DNA of 23,116 bases, from the NCBI GenBank assembly GCA_036258735.1, contig DATADC010000129.1:1-23116 (forward strand). The letters run 5' to 3'. The notes beneath the pieces are model-generated. The model ran no database searches. It was given only the letters and a program-made list of their open reading frames with translations, and had not been told where the DNA came from. Below are positions 7,523-14,930 of the stretch, piece after piece. This DNA is from JAPSGM01 sp036258735. Its GTDB lineage: Bacteria > Chloroflexota > Limnocylindria > QHBO01. The first letter of the stretch is position 1; every line of letters begins with the position of its first letter. A program made the translations under genes and the position numbers.

Positions 7523-7916
7523 CCCCGGCCGCCCAATATCACGCGAAATGTCCCGAAGGAACCGCGGTCCGGCGCCCGTGGTGCGAGACCACCGGCCCGG
7601 TCCCGGAACCCTTGATGCAATCGCGAGGTCCGGTATCCGCCGCCCCTTCGGGACTCCGGCAGCATAGGGTCGGCGTACGCCCCGCCACAATCCCACTTAT
7701 CCCCGAGTTTTCGAGCCCGATGCCGTCTTGTCCACACGGCATCCCCACCCGCGTGGGGCCGGCGAGCAGACGCCCCGCCGGGGTGCAGGCGGGGCATCTG
7801 GCGCCGCGCCGCCTGCCGGGTCGGTCGGCGCGACCCGGGCCAACCAGGCGACACGAGTGCTACCCTCGCCGGCGGCGCGGCGTTCACCCGGCCGCGACCG
7901 GGACGGAGGGCGGCGC
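7523..7916. other. 394-base gene-free stretch with dense inverted repeats
   Basis: No frame here reads as a credible protein. The stretch holds a hairpin GTGGT-GCGAG-ACCAC (7578-7592), a GCCG...CGGC hairpin closed around CCC/GGG near 7638-7660, and the cluster described separately at 7719-7882. Several stems pair better as minus-strand RNA because of G-U wobbles. I looked for tRNA, tmRNA, RNase P RNA, SRP RNA and common riboswitch signatures and did not find them. A TANNNT box (TACCCT, 7861-7866) could be the TfoX gene promoter. Confidence 0.5.
7719..7882 (-). other. Cluster of strong hairpins, candidate structured RNA or operator array
   Basis: Consecutive inverted repeats: GATGCCGT/ACGGCATC (7719-7726, 7736-7743); CCCCAC/GTGGGG (7743-7748, 7753-7758); GCCCCGCC/GGCGGGGC (7772-7779, 7788-7795), which extends to 12 pairs with one G-U only on the minus strand; CCGGGTCG/CGACCCGG (7816-7823, 7831-7838), with an outer CGCCTG/CAGGCG; and a 12-base pair of arms at 7802-7813 and 7871-7882. 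Strand is assigned from the wobble pair and is uncertain. Product and function are unknown. Confidence 0.4.
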
Positions 7917-8279
7917 GTGAAGGCAACCGAGTGGGCAAAGGCGCCGCCGGAGCTGGTCGAGACGTTCACGACGGCCGTGGCCGAGCTGGGCGGTGCGCAG
8001 CAGCGCAAGATGTTCGGCTATCCGGCGGCGTTCGCCAACGGGAACATGTTCACCGGCATCTACCAGGATCGCTGGTTCGTCCGCCTCGGTGAGGACGATC
8101 GACGGCGACTGGCGGCGGCCGGCGGGTCGACGTTCGAGCCCATGCGGGGACGGCCGATGCGCGAGTACCTCGAGCTGCCGGCGTCGGTGCTGTCCGACGA
8201 CGCTGCGCGTGCCGATTGGCTGCAGCGGTCGCTGGCCTACGCCCTCTCGCTGCCGCCCAAAGCGCCTCGCGGCAAGTAG
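7917..8279 (+). CDS. TfoX N-terminal-domain protein
   Basis: A 120-residue single-domain protein related to the N-terminal domain of TfoX/Sxy. The diagnostic pattern is visible: an early helix, then RKMFGYPAAFANGNMFTGIY, WFVRLGEDD, and a central F-EPM-GRPMREYLELP segment, ending with a helix of Trp/Leu residues. The start is GTG 7917, set by GGAGG (7905-7909) seven bases upstream; longer readings run into the hairpin region and are not credible. In Haemophilus and E. coli, TfoX/Sxy promotes competence, but stand-alone N-domains are widespread in non-competent bacteria and their role is not known. It converges on the nitroreductase gene with 7 bases between the stops. Confidence 0.88.
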   Translation: MKATEWAKAPPELVETFTTAVAELGGAQQRKMFGYPAAFANGNMFTGIYQDRWFVRLGEDDRRRLAAAGGSTFEPMRGRPMREYLELPASVLSDDAARADWLQRSLAYALSLPPKAPRGK

Positions 8280-8286
8280 GGCCCTC

Positions 8287-8820
8287 TCAGGCCCGCCAGC
8301 GTTCGTGGTGAACGAGCGCTTCCAGCGGGAGGCGGGCGGTCCCGGGAGCCGCACGGCGCCGCTCCGCCACCGGGCTGGGATGCCCGATAGCCACGACGCT
8401 CCTGAGCAGCCTTCCCTTCGGTATCCGGAGCAGCGCCGCTGCGGACTCTCGCGCGTCCTGCGGGACCCACCCCACCGCAGCCCCAAGGCCCAACGCGGCC
8501 GCGGCCAGCAGGATGCGCTCGGTCACCCGGCCCTCGTCGTATGCCTCCAGCACCGACTTCTGGCCGGGCATGACCACGGCAATCGCCAACTGCGCGCGAC
8601 CGACCTGTGGTGCGTTAGGCGTCAGCTGCCCCAAACGCCGGAGCGACTCGCGCTCGCGCACCACCACGAAGCGCCACGGCTGCTGGTTCTGGGCCGAACC
8701 GGTCCAGCGCGCGACGGTCAGGATCTCGTCCAGATCGTCGTCCGACACCGGCTCATCGGCGTACTCGCGGATTGCACGCAGCCGGCGCATCACGCGCGTC
8801 ATCTCGCGCCCGTCACCCAT
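8287..8820 (-). CDS. Nitroreductase-family flavoprotein
   Basis: A 177-residue nitroreductase-fold protein, expected to bind FMN and act as a dimer with NAD(P)H. The FMN phosphate region is RAIREY (15-20) and SAQNQQPW (42-49), the latter matching the family SPSxxNxQPW pattern; the central helix EGRVTERILLAAAALGLGAAVGW carries the conserved dimer/FMN contact. The length is short but normal for the compact subfamily. The ATG at 8820 is preceded on its strand by TAGTCT and 6 bases, so a leaderless promoter could fire here, although the gene also follows the MFS gene by only 9 bases. Substrate unknown (nitroaromatics, quinones or flavin reduction are family options). Confidence 0.9.
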   Translation of the reverse strand: MGDGREMTRVMRRLRAIREYADEPVSDDDLDEILTVARWTGSAQNQQPWRFVVVRERESLRRLGQLTPNAPQVGRAQLAIAVVMPGQKSVLEAYDEGRVTERILLAAAALGLGAAVGWVPQDARESAAALLRIPKGRLLRSVVAIGHPSPVAERRRAAPGTARLPLEALVHHERWRA

Positions 8821-8826
8821 GCCGCC

Positions 8827-8832
8827 AGACTA
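8827..8832 (-). promoter_or_regulatory. Candidate internal -10 box for the nitroreductase gene
   Basis: TAGTCT, then GGCGGC, then the ATG at 8820. The TAG of this box is also the stop codon of the upstream MFS gene. No -35 is evident. Confidence 0.35.
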
Positions 8833-10275
8833 CAGGCTGGGTCCACGCGTCGCGCCGGCCACTCCGACCGTCTCCGGCAGCGTCCCGGTCCGCTCGGGTG
8901 GGGTGCGACTCATGCGACGTGCCGCGATCACGGCAGCCCCCGCTACCAGCAGCATGACGAGGTCGGCGACGAAGATGCCCGGCGCCATTCCGAGCGCCAC
9001 CGCTCCGGCAGTGACCGCGCCGCCCGCAACGCCGGTCCCCAGCGCGATGCCCAGCGTGTGCGCCAGCTGGACCGATGCCGACGCCTGGCCCTCGGCTCCC
9101 GCCGGGGCTCCCTCGAGCACGGCCAGGATGGTGGTCGAGTACGCGAGGCCCATCCCGAAACCGGCGACCGCCCATCCCGCTCCGGCAACGATGACCGGAT
9201 GGAACGGCGACACCGGGACGAGTGCCACGATGCCGATGCCGGCCGTCACCAGGACGAGGCCTGCCGTGGTGACGCTGCTTCGCGAGCGGCGCGCCGCCAG
9301 CCGAGCCTGGAGCCACGACCCGGCCGCCCACGTGACGGCCGCCGCGGTGAGCGCCAGGCCACCGGCCACGGTTCCGGCATTGCGCACTGATGCGACGGCC
9401 AGCGGGATGAACGCCTCAACGCCGAAGAAGGCGGCGCTGAGCAGCGCCAGCGCCATGATGGCGGCACCGCGTCCGTGCCTGGCGGTCAGCGAGCCGGCCG
9501 GCAGGAGCCGACGCAGCGGCCCGTAGATCAGCAGCGCACCGGCCGTCGCCAGCCCGATCCGCGCGGGCGGCTCGCCGAACGACGCTGCCGACAGCAGCGC
9601 GCCGGCCGCGACGGCCAGTAGCACGGCGTCGCGGGCCGGCCGCCAGCCGGAGGTGGAGCCAGTGCCGTCCGCCGAGCTCGCTCTGGCGGGCGGGCGGGGA
9701 AGCCGCACCAGCGGGACGGCGACGGCCGCGGCGGCCAGCGGCACCAGCGGGGCCAGCCCCAGGAACGTCCAGCGCCAGCTGAGCTCCTCGCTGATCCATC
9801 CGGCCAGCGCCGGGCCGACCAGCCCGGGGACCACCCATGCGCTGCTGATCACGGCGATCATCCGCGGTTGCGCCGCCGGGTCGTAGCCGCGTGCAATGGC
9901 CACGTAGATGAGCGACGAGATCGCTCCGGCGCCAAGGCCCTGCACCACGCGACCGGCGACGACCCACTCCATGCTCGGCGCCAGCCCGGCGATCAGCAGG
10001 CCCGCGCTGAAGGCGAGCACGGCCGCCACGAACGGCGGGAACGGCCCCCGCCGGTCCGCCTCCGCGCCGGCCACGGTGATGCCGACCAGGTTGCTCAGCC
10101 AGAATCCGGAGAAGGCCCATCCGTAGAGATGCAGGCCGCGCAGCTCGTCCAGCGTGGCCGGCAGCGCCGTGGGCACGGCCAATCCCTCGAAGGCGACCGC
10201 GGTGACGGTGAAGACCAGGCCCGCGGTGAGAAGCCGCCGTCCCCCGGTCCACGCGCCGCCGCGTGCCGGCGTCAC
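8830..10275 (-). CDS. MFS drug exporter, DHA2 (14-TM) type
   Basis: A 481-residue integral membrane protein of the major facilitator superfamily. The first helices (LLTAGLVFTVTAVAFEGLAV) are followed by the motif A loop AEADRRGP, a GRVVQGLGAG segment (motif B-like) and SWRWTFLGLAPL after helix 6, as in DHA2/EmrB-QacA exporters. About 14 hydrophobic segments can be counted, and the length fits. The start is GTG 10275, overlapping the thioesterase TGA as GTGA, so translation is coupled; the upstream extension of the frame antisense-reads the thioesterase and is not real. Probably a proton-driven exporter of hydrophobic compounds; the substrate is unknown. The nitroreductase follows 9 bases later. 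Confidence 0.92.
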   Translation of the reverse strand: MTPARGGAWTGGRRLLTAGLVFTVTAVAFEGLAVPTALPATLDELRGLHLYGWAFSGFWLSNLVGITVAGAEADRRGPFPPFVAAVLAFSAGLLIAGLAPSMEWVVAGRVVQGLGAGAISSLIYVAIARGYDPAAQPRMIAVISSAWVVPGLVGPALAGWISEELSWRWTFLGLAPLVPLAAAAVAVPLVRLPRPPARASSADGTGSTSGWRPARDAVLLAVAAGALLSAASFGEPPARIGLATAGALLIYGPLRRLLPAGSLTARHGRGAAIMALALLSAAFFGVEAFIPLAVASVRNAGTVAGGLALTAAAVTWAAGSWLQARLAARRSRSSVTTAGLVLVTAGIGIVALVPVSPFHPVIVAGAGWAVAGFGMGLAYSTTILAVLEGAPAGAEGQASASVQLAHTLGIALGTGVAGGAVTAGAVALGMAPGIFVADLVMLLVAGAAVIAARRMSRTPPERTGTLPETVGVAGATRGPSL

Positions 10276-10682
10276 GGGCCGCGCGAAGCTTCGTCCCGCA
10301 CGGGCACCGGGCGGCCTGCTTCGTCGATGGCGACGAACACGAAGCTGCCCTGGGTGGCCAGGACCCGGGAGCGCGAGAGGAGCTCCTCCGCGTACATCTC
10401 CACCCCCACCGTGACCGATGTCCTGCCCACGCGCGCCACCCGCGCAACCAGCTCCACCATCTGGCCGGCTCGCACGGGCACCTTGAACTCGACCCGGTCG
10501 GACGCGACGGTCACCATCGAGCGGCGGGCGTATCGAGTGGCGGACAGGAAGGCGGCCTTGTCCATGAGCGCCAGCGCGTTGCCGCCGAACAGGGTGCCGA
10601 TGTGATTGGTCTGGTGCGGGAAGATCAGCTCGACCAGGCGAACCTCGCTGGCCGCCAGGTCGGGATCGATCGGTCCTTCCAT
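10272..10682 (-). CDS. Acyl-CoA thioesterase, hotdog fold (YciA-like)
   Basis: A 136-residue hotdog-fold thioesterase that hydrolyses acyl-CoA to free acid and CoA in the cytosol. The signature PHQTNHIGTLFGGNALALMD starts near residue 22: Asn26, Gly33-Gly34 and Asp41 match the YciA/acyl-CoA thioester hydrolase family active-site region. The second family block, RVEFKVPVRAGQMVELVARV, is at about 63-82. The ATG at 10682 has no clear Shine-Dalgarno site. It is the first gene of a coupled trio with the MFS exporter and the nitroreductase. Chain-length preference cannot be read from the sequence. Confidence 0.93.
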   Translation of the reverse strand: MEGPIDPDLAASEVRLVELIFPHQTNHIGTLFGGNALALMDKAAFLSATRYARRSMVTVASDRVEFKVPVRAGQMVELVARVARVGRTSVTVGVEMYAEELLSRSRVLATQGSFVFVAIDEAGRPVPVRDEASRGP

Positions 10683-10799
10683 GTGCGCCCGATGATGGCG
10701 GATGCGGCTGGCACCTCACGACGCCTTTCTGGCCAAACGCTCGCGTGGCGCGCCGCTGGCACGCAGATCGGCGTTCACGCCGTCGTCGCAAACGGCCGA

Positions 10800-10805
10800 T
10801 AGACT
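10800..10805 (+). promoter_or_regulatory. Candidate -10 box (leaderless) for msrA
   Basis: TAGACT is followed by GCGCGC and the ATG at 10812, with no Shine-Dalgarno site. The arrangement TANNNT-N6-ATG recurs at several other genes in the window. Confidence 0.45.
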
Positions 10806-10811
10806 GCGCGC

Positions 10812-11471
10812 ATGTTCTCCTTCGGACGCAAGTCGCGCATGCCGGATCCGGCCGAGGCGCTCCCCGGCCGGCCGGACCCCATCCCCACCGCGGAGCGCCA
10901 TCTGCTCAACGGCCAGCCGCTGAAGGGCCCGTATCCGGAGGGCTCGGAGATCGCCGATTTCGCCCTCGGCTGCTTCTGGGGCGAGGAGAAGATGTTCTGG
11001 GAGCAGCCCGGCGTCATCGTGACCGCGGTCGGCTACCAGGGCGGCACCACACCGAACCCGACCTACCAGGAAGTCTGCAGTGGGATGACCGGCCACGCGG
11101 AGGCGGTTCGCGTCGTCTACGACCCGAAACGAATCAGCTACGAGCAGCTGCTCAAGCTCTTCTGGGAGGCGCACGACCCCACCCAGGGCTATCGCCAGGG
11201 CAACGACGTGGGCACCCAGTACCGCTCGGCCATCTTCACCCATTCGGCGGCGCAGGAAGCGGCGGCTAAGGCGTCACGCGACATGTTCCAGGCAGAGCTA
11301 TCGAAGGCGGGCTACGGCGAGATCAAGACCGAGATCCGGCCGGCGCCGCCGTTCTACTTCGCCGAGGAGTACCACCAGCAGTACCTGGCCAAGAACCCGA
11401 ACGGCTACTGCCCGATCCACGCCACCGGCGTGAAGCTCGAAGGCCCGATCGTGCAGATGGAGCAGGTCTAG
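10812..11471 (+). CDS. msrA: Peptide methionine-S-sulfoxide reductase MsrA
   Basis: A 219-residue MsrA, which reduces the S-epimer of methionine sulfoxide in proteins using thioredoxin. The catalytic Cys54 lies in ALGCFWGEEK (family GCFW), followed by GYQGG, YDP and GTQYRSAIF blocks; the resolving Cys200 is in NPNGYCP near the C terminus. The roughly 48-residue N-terminal extension (Pro-rich, ending at EIADFALGCFW) resembles that of longer MsrA proteins. No signal peptide, so it is cytosolic. The start is supported by the TANNNT box 6 bases upstream. MsrB is not in this window. It converges on the metalloprotease pair, 16 bases from stop to stop. Confidence 0.97.
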   Translation: MFSFGRKSRMPDPAEALPGRPDPIPTAERHLLNGQPLKGPYPEGSEIADFALGCFWGEEKMFWEQPGVIVTAVGYQGGTTPNPTYQEVCSGMTGHAEAVRVVYDPKRISYEQLLKLFWEAHDPTQGYRQGNDVGTQYRSAIFTHSAAQEAAAKASRDMFQAELSKAGYGEIKTEIRPAPPFYFAEEYHQQYLAKNPNGYCPIHATGVKLEGPIVQMEQV

Positions 11472-11487
11472 CGGCCGCCGGTTCGGC

Positions 11488-12159
11488 TCACATCGGACCG
11501 TAGTACGCGTTGATGTTCTGCCGGTCCCAGCGGTGCAGGTACGTGGTGCCGTTCGGCGTGTTGACGGTCATGCAGGTCGCGGCCGATGGCGGGTCGCTGG
11601 CTGGCGGGTTTCCCCAGTGCCGCAGGCCCAGCGTGTGGCCCAGCTCGTGGCAGGCCAAGTGCCTGCGGCTCGCCGCATCGTTGAGGTAGGCCGAGTACCG
11701 CGGGTTCAGGTTGAAGTACAGCCCCTGGTGGCGGCACCAGCGGTGGCCGTGCTCGTTGCGGCCCTGGGGGGCGTGGGGCGGGCAGACGACCCACCCAGCC
11801 GCGCCGTTCTGACCGTAGTTGCCCGCGCGCACGATGACGTCTGTTCGGCTGGTGCGCCGGTCGTCCCAGATCATCGTCAGCGCGGTGGGCTCGTAGACGT
11901 CTCGCATGACGCGGCGAACGGCCCAGCGCAGTGACCGGGGCACCGATTCGTGCACGAACACATGGTGCCGTGGGTTGTCGCCGACGCTGATGCAGTGGCG
12001 CGGCGTGACCGGCGCGGTGCAGTCCAGGTAGGACCGCACCGGCGGCGCATCGTTGGCGCTGGCCGCCCCCGGCGCCGCGCCGAGCATGGCGAGGACGAGC
12101 AGCGTCCTCAGCGCGGCGCGCCGGCGCCGTATGGTGCAGCCGCTGCGCCGCTGGTCCAC
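11488..12159 (-). CDS. Secreted metzincin-type zinc metalloprotease (paralogue 1)
   Basis: A 223-residue predicted secreted protease. An Arg-rich n-region and a hydrophobic core end at GAASA near residue 35, a Sec-type signal peptide. The zinc motif HELGHTLGLRH (171-181) is HExxHxxGxxH, with His171, His175 and His181 as ligands and Glu172 as the base; Met197 (ATCMTVN) is a plausible Met-turn. Six cysteines are shared with the neighbouring paralogue and could form three disulfides. I chose GTG 12159, which overlaps the upstream TAG as TAGTG and shortens the n-region; GTG 12177 is the alternative (229 residues). It lies directly behind the paralogue on the minus strand and probably shares its transcript. 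The family name is uncertain; its substrate is unknown. Confidence 0.87.
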   Translation of the reverse strand: MDQRRSGCTIRRRRAALRTLLVLAMLGAAPGAASANDAPPVRSYLDCTAPVTPRHCISVGDNPRHHVFVHESVPRSLRWAVRRVMRDVYEPTALTMIWDDRRTSRTDVIVRAGNYGQNGAAGWVVCPPHAPQGRNEHGHRWCRHQGLYFNLNPRYSAYLNDAASRRHLACHELGHTLGLRHWGNPPASDPPSAATCMTVNTPNGTTYLHRWDRQNINAYYGPM

Positions 12160-12887
12160 TAGAACTCGGAGTGGCACAGGGGCGTGATGCGCGGCCGCGT
12201 CGGCGAGCGCTCACGCTGCGGCGTTGGCTCTGGTCGCATCGGGCGGTAGTAGGCGTTGATGTTGGCCCGATCCCAGCGATGCAGCAGCGGCGTGCCGTCC
12301 GGGGTGTTGGCCGTCATGCAGGTGGCCGCGGTGGGCGGGTCGGTGACCGGCGGGTTGCCCCAGTGACGCAGCCCCACCGTGTGGCCCAGCTCGTGGCAGG
12401 CAAGGTGGGTGCGGCTGTCGTCATCCGCGAAGTAGGCGCCGTAGCGGGCGTTGAGGTTGAAGAAGAGCTCCTGCCCGCGGCACCAGCGATGGCCCTGGGC
12501 GTTGACGCCCTGCGGCGCATCGGCAGGGCAGACGACCCAACCGGCGGCGCCGTTGGCGCCATAGTCGCCGGCACGGACGATCACGTCGGTCCTGCCGGTC
12601 AGGCGCCGATCCTCGATCATCCGCAGCGCGGTGGGGCCGTACGCCTCGCGCATGGCACGCCGCACCGAGTGGCGCAGCCACGAAGGGACCGCCGGGTCGA
12701 AGTACACGTGGTGGCGCGCGTCGTCGCCCACGCTGACGCAGCGTGGCGGGATCTCCGGCTCGAGGCAGTCGAGGAAGGACTGCACCGGCGGCGCGCCGTT
12801 CTCCGCGCTGGCCGGGGCGCTTGTGGCGCCGGCGAGGAACAGGCTGGCCAGCAGGACGGGCGCGACCAGGCGGAGGAGACGTCTCAT
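12159..12887 (-). CDS. Secreted metzincin-type zinc metalloprotease (paralogue 2)
   Basis: A 242-residue paralogue of the next gene. The signal peptide starts MRRLLRLVAPVLLASLFLAG and ends near APASA (28). The zinc site is HELGHTVGLRH (165-175) with ligands His165, His169 and His175 and base Glu166; Met191 (ATCMTAN) is the likely Met-turn. The two proteins match closely in blocks such as RTDVIVRAG, NGAAGWVVCP, GHRWCR, HRWDR and NINAYY. This copy has an extra C-terminal tail of about 25 residues rich in Pro and Arg, which paralogue 1 lacks. ATG 12887 is favoured over ATG 12899 because a TTGACA-based promoter predicts transcription starting between them. It is first in the pair; the tail end overlaps the GTG of paralogue 1. 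Confidence 0.87.
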   Translation of the reverse strand: MRRLLRLVAPVLLASLFLAGATSAPASAENGAPPVQSFLDCLEPEIPPRCVSVGDDARHHVYFDPAVPSWLRHSVRRAMREAYGPTALRMIEDRRLTGRTDVIVRAGDYGANGAAGWVVCPADAPQGVNAQGHRWCRGQELFFNLNARYGAYFADDDSRTHLACHELGHTVGLRHWGNPPVTDPPTAATCMTANTPDGTPLLHRWDRANINAYYRPMRPEPTPQRERSPTRPRITPLCHSEF

Positions 12888-12897
12888 GCCGGACGGC

Positions 12898-12927
12898 ATG
12901 GTCCGGCCGCGGGCCGAGCGCTGTCAA
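12898..12927 (-). promoter_or_regulatory. Candidate promoter of the metalloprotease pair
   Basis: On the minus strand a perfect TTGACA (12927-12922) is followed by 18 bases and GACCAT (12903-12898), a weak -10. Transcription would begin about 4-5 bases before ATG 12887. Confidence 0.35.
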
Positions 12928-13011
12928 ACGCCCGGGACGTTCGGCCGATGAATTTCGCCCCGGCGGCTGGTCAAATGAGACACACGACGCAACCAACGGC
13001 CGGAGGAAACC

Positions 13012-14397
13012 GTGCAGATCTCAGCCACCACTACGCCGACCCTCGACCTGGACGAGCTGCGCGGCCGGTTCAGGGGCCGCGTCATCGGTCCGCAGGACCC
13101 CGATTACGATGCCGCCCGCACGGTCACGGCCGGTCACATCGACCGCCGACCGGCCGCCATCGTGCGCGTGGCCGACGCACAGGACGTGGCACGCGCCATC
13201 GCCACCGCACGCGAGCTTGGCCTGGAGCTGGCGGTACGCAGCGGCGGGCACAGTGGTGCGGGCCACGGCGTGACCGAGGGTGGCCTGGTGATCGACCTTC
13301 GCGAGCTGAGGGCCCTGGACATCGACGTCGAGGCGCGCACCGCGTGGGCGGGCGCCGGGCTGACCGCCGGGGAGTACGGCGCGGCGGCCGCCGAGCATGG
13401 CCTGGCCACCGGCTTCGGGGACACCGGATCGGTCGGCCTTGGCGGGATCACGCTGGGCGGCGGCATCGGCTACCTGTCGCGCAAGCACGGCATGACGATC
13501 GACAACCTGCTGGCCGCGGAGCTCGTCACCGCGGACGGCCGCGTGCTCGAGGTCGACGCGGACAACCATCCGGACCTGTTCTGGGCCATCCGCGGCGGCG
13601 GCGGCAACTTCGGCGTCGCGACGCGGTTCAAGTACCGGCTGCACCCCATGGACCGATTCATCGGCGGCATGCTGGTCCTGCGCGCCACGCCCGAGGTCGT
13701 CGCCGGCTTCGTCGCCGCGGCCGAGGCTGCCCCCGACGAGCTGTCCACGATCGCCAACGTGATGCCGGCGCCGCCGATGCCCTTCCTAGCCGAGGAGCTC
13801 CATGGCCGCCTGGTCGTGCTCGGCATGCTCGCGTACGCCGGCGAGGTCGAAGAGGGTGAGCGGGCAGTGGCGCCCTTCCGAGCCCTCGCCGAACCCCTCG
13901 CGGACATGGTGCGCCCGATCCGCTACCCGGAGATGTTCCCGCCCGAGGACGAGTCGTACCGCCCGCTGGCCGCGGCGTTGACCATGTTCGTGAACCGCAT
14001 CGGGCACGACGAAGCCCGGACCATCGTCGAACGCCTGGAGGCGTCGAACGCGCCGATGCGCGCGGTTCAGCTGCGTGTGCTGGGCGGCGCCATATCGCGC
14101 GTGCCGGCGGACGCGACCGCTTACGCGCATCGGTCCAGCCCGATCATGGTCAACGTGGCGGCCTTCTACGAGGGTGATAACGACCGCGCCGAGAAGCAGG
14201 CCTGGGTCGACGACGTGGTTGCGCGCCTGGACCAGGGCGACCGCGGCGCCTACGTCAACTTCATCGGCGACGAGGGGCCGGAGCGCGTGCACGCCGCGTA
14301 CCCGCCCGCCACCTGGAGCCGGCTGGTGGAGATCAAGCGGCGCTACGACCCGGACAACGTCTTCCGCCTTAACCAGAACATCCCGCCCGCACCCTAG
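13012..14397 (+). CDS. FAD-linked oxidase, berberine-bridge (BBE) type
   Basis: A 461-residue flavin oxidoreductase with an N-terminal PCMH-type FAD domain and a C-terminal BBE segment (YPPATWSRLVEIKRRYDPDNVF, then NQNIPP). His80 in VRSGGHSGAG is the expected site of 8-alpha-histidyl FAD attachment. The second attachment cysteine found in bicovalent members (GTC-x-x-VG) is replaced by Thr138 in GDTGSVGLGGITLGGG, so at most a single covalent bond is expected. No signal peptide, so it is cytosolic. The start is GTG 13012, fixed by GGAGG (13002-13006) 5 bases upstream. Family members oxidise alcohols, sugars or alkaloid-like compounds; the substrate is unknown. Its stop overlaps that of the convergent RES gene in CTAG. 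Confidence 0.92.
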   Translation: MQISATTTPTLDLDELRGRFRGRVIGPQDPDYDAARTVTAGHIDRRPAAIVRVADAQDVARAIATARELGLELAVRSGGHSGAGHGVTEGGLVIDLRELRALDIDVEARTAWAGAGLTAGEYGAAAAEHGLATGFGDTGSVGLGGITLGGGIGYLSRKHGMTIDNLLAAELVTADGRVLEVDADNHPDLFWAIRGGGGNFGVATRFKYRLHPMDRFIGGMLVLRATPEVVAGFVAAAEAAPDELSTIANVMPAPPMPFLAEELHGRLVVLGMLAYAGEVEEGERAVAPFRALAEPLADMVRPIRYPEMFPPEDESYRPLAAALTMFVNRIGHDEARTIVERLEASNAPMRAVQLRVLGGAISRVPADATAYAHRSSPIMVNVAAFYEGDNDRAEKQAWVDDVVARLDQGDRGAYVNFIGDEGPERVHAAYPPATWSRLVEIKRRYDPDNVFRLNQNIPPAP

Positions 14398-14930
14398 CTC
14401 GCTGGAGCGGCGGGCGGACGCGGCACCTCGCGCCTGCGCGCCGCCAGCCGAACCCGGTCGAACGCTCGCGGCAGCACGGCCAGGTTCCAGCCGCCGGGGT
14501 GAGCCGCGCTGGGCACGACCATGGCGTCCACGTCCAGGTCCGCGGCGGCGGTAGCGACGCGCATGGTGGCCGGGTTGGGAGCGTCCGGCGCCCACTGGCT
14601 GGTGAGCTCTTCCTCGGTCACGCGGAGCGCCCGGCGCGTCGCCGGGTCGCGCAGGTCCAGCGCGCGCAGGTCGACGTCGAGGATGCAGACCCAGCGCGGG
14701 TCGTCGGGAGGCGCGACGGCACCGTCCGTGGCGTGCCGCCATTCGGCCCACAGCGTGTCGCGATCGAGCGCTGCGTAGAGCGGCCACGGATCACCGGCGC
14801 GGTGGTAGCGGCCCGGATGCGGAGCGGGCTGGACGGGCGGAAGGCAGCCGGGAACGCGGAGTGCCGTCTGACGCCAGGCGCGCGTGCGGAGGCGCGCGAC
14901 GGGGGCCAGCCAGCGGGGCGAGCGGCTCAG
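14394..14930 (-). CDS. RES-domain toxin of a RES/Xre toxin-antitoxin module
   Basis: RES toxins act on NAD+ (MbcT by phosphorolysis, others by hydrolysis or ADP-ribosylation). The domain is visible as PGRYHRAGD, PLYAALDRDTLWAEW and, at the end, VVPSAAHPGGWNL; counting from the position used here, the name-giving Arg41, Glu63 and Ser141 are all present. The start is a problem. No ATG, GTG or TTG lies in frame between the antitoxin stop and the RES core. CTG 14930 overlaps the antitoxin TGA as CTGA (178 residues); GTG 15047 would give 217 residues, but its 39 extra residues are Arg-rich and antisense-like. I used CTG by analogy with the overlaps elsewhere. It converges on the BBE-type oxidase gene. 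Confidence 0.85.
   Translation of the reverse strand: MSRSPRWLAPVARLRTRAWRQTALRVPGCLPPVQPAPHPGRYHRAGDPWPLYAALDRDTLWAEWRHATDGAVAPPDDPRWVCILDVDLRALDLRDPATRRALRVTEEELTSQWAPDAPNPATMRVATAAADLDVDAMVVPSAAHPGGWNLAVLPRAFDRVRLAARRREVPRPPAAPAS

Noticed and set aside
7697..7736. DnaA-box-like sites TTATCCCCG (7697) and TTGTCCACA (7728), possible replication origin
   Set aside because: Only one perfect box and one degenerate one, no AT-rich unwinding region and no dnaA, dnaN or gyrB nearby. The perfect box lies within a hairpin loop.
7736..7760. Sequence resembling a type I-E CRISPR repeat (GGCATCCCCACCCGCGTGGGG)
   Set aside because: Only one copy is present, with no spaced repeats and no cas genes; it is better explained as part of the hairpin cluster.
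7523..7916. Known structured RNA (RNase P RNA, tmRNA, SRP RNA, riboswitch, tRNA)
   Set aside because: None of their conserved sequence blocks could be found on either strand by eye.
10276..10791. N-terminal extension of the MFS exporter frame to 10791
   Set aside because: The extension is an out-of-frame reading of the thioesterase gene; the true start is GTG 10275 overlapping the thioesterase stop.
12171..13859. 562-residue plus-strand open frame
   Set aside because: Runs antisense to the metalloprotease gene and out of frame through the BBE oxidase; Arg/Gly-rich composition with no domain.
13012..14397. Bicovalent FAD attachment in the BBE-type oxidase
   Set aside because: The histidine is present but the position expected for the cysteine is threonine (residue 138).
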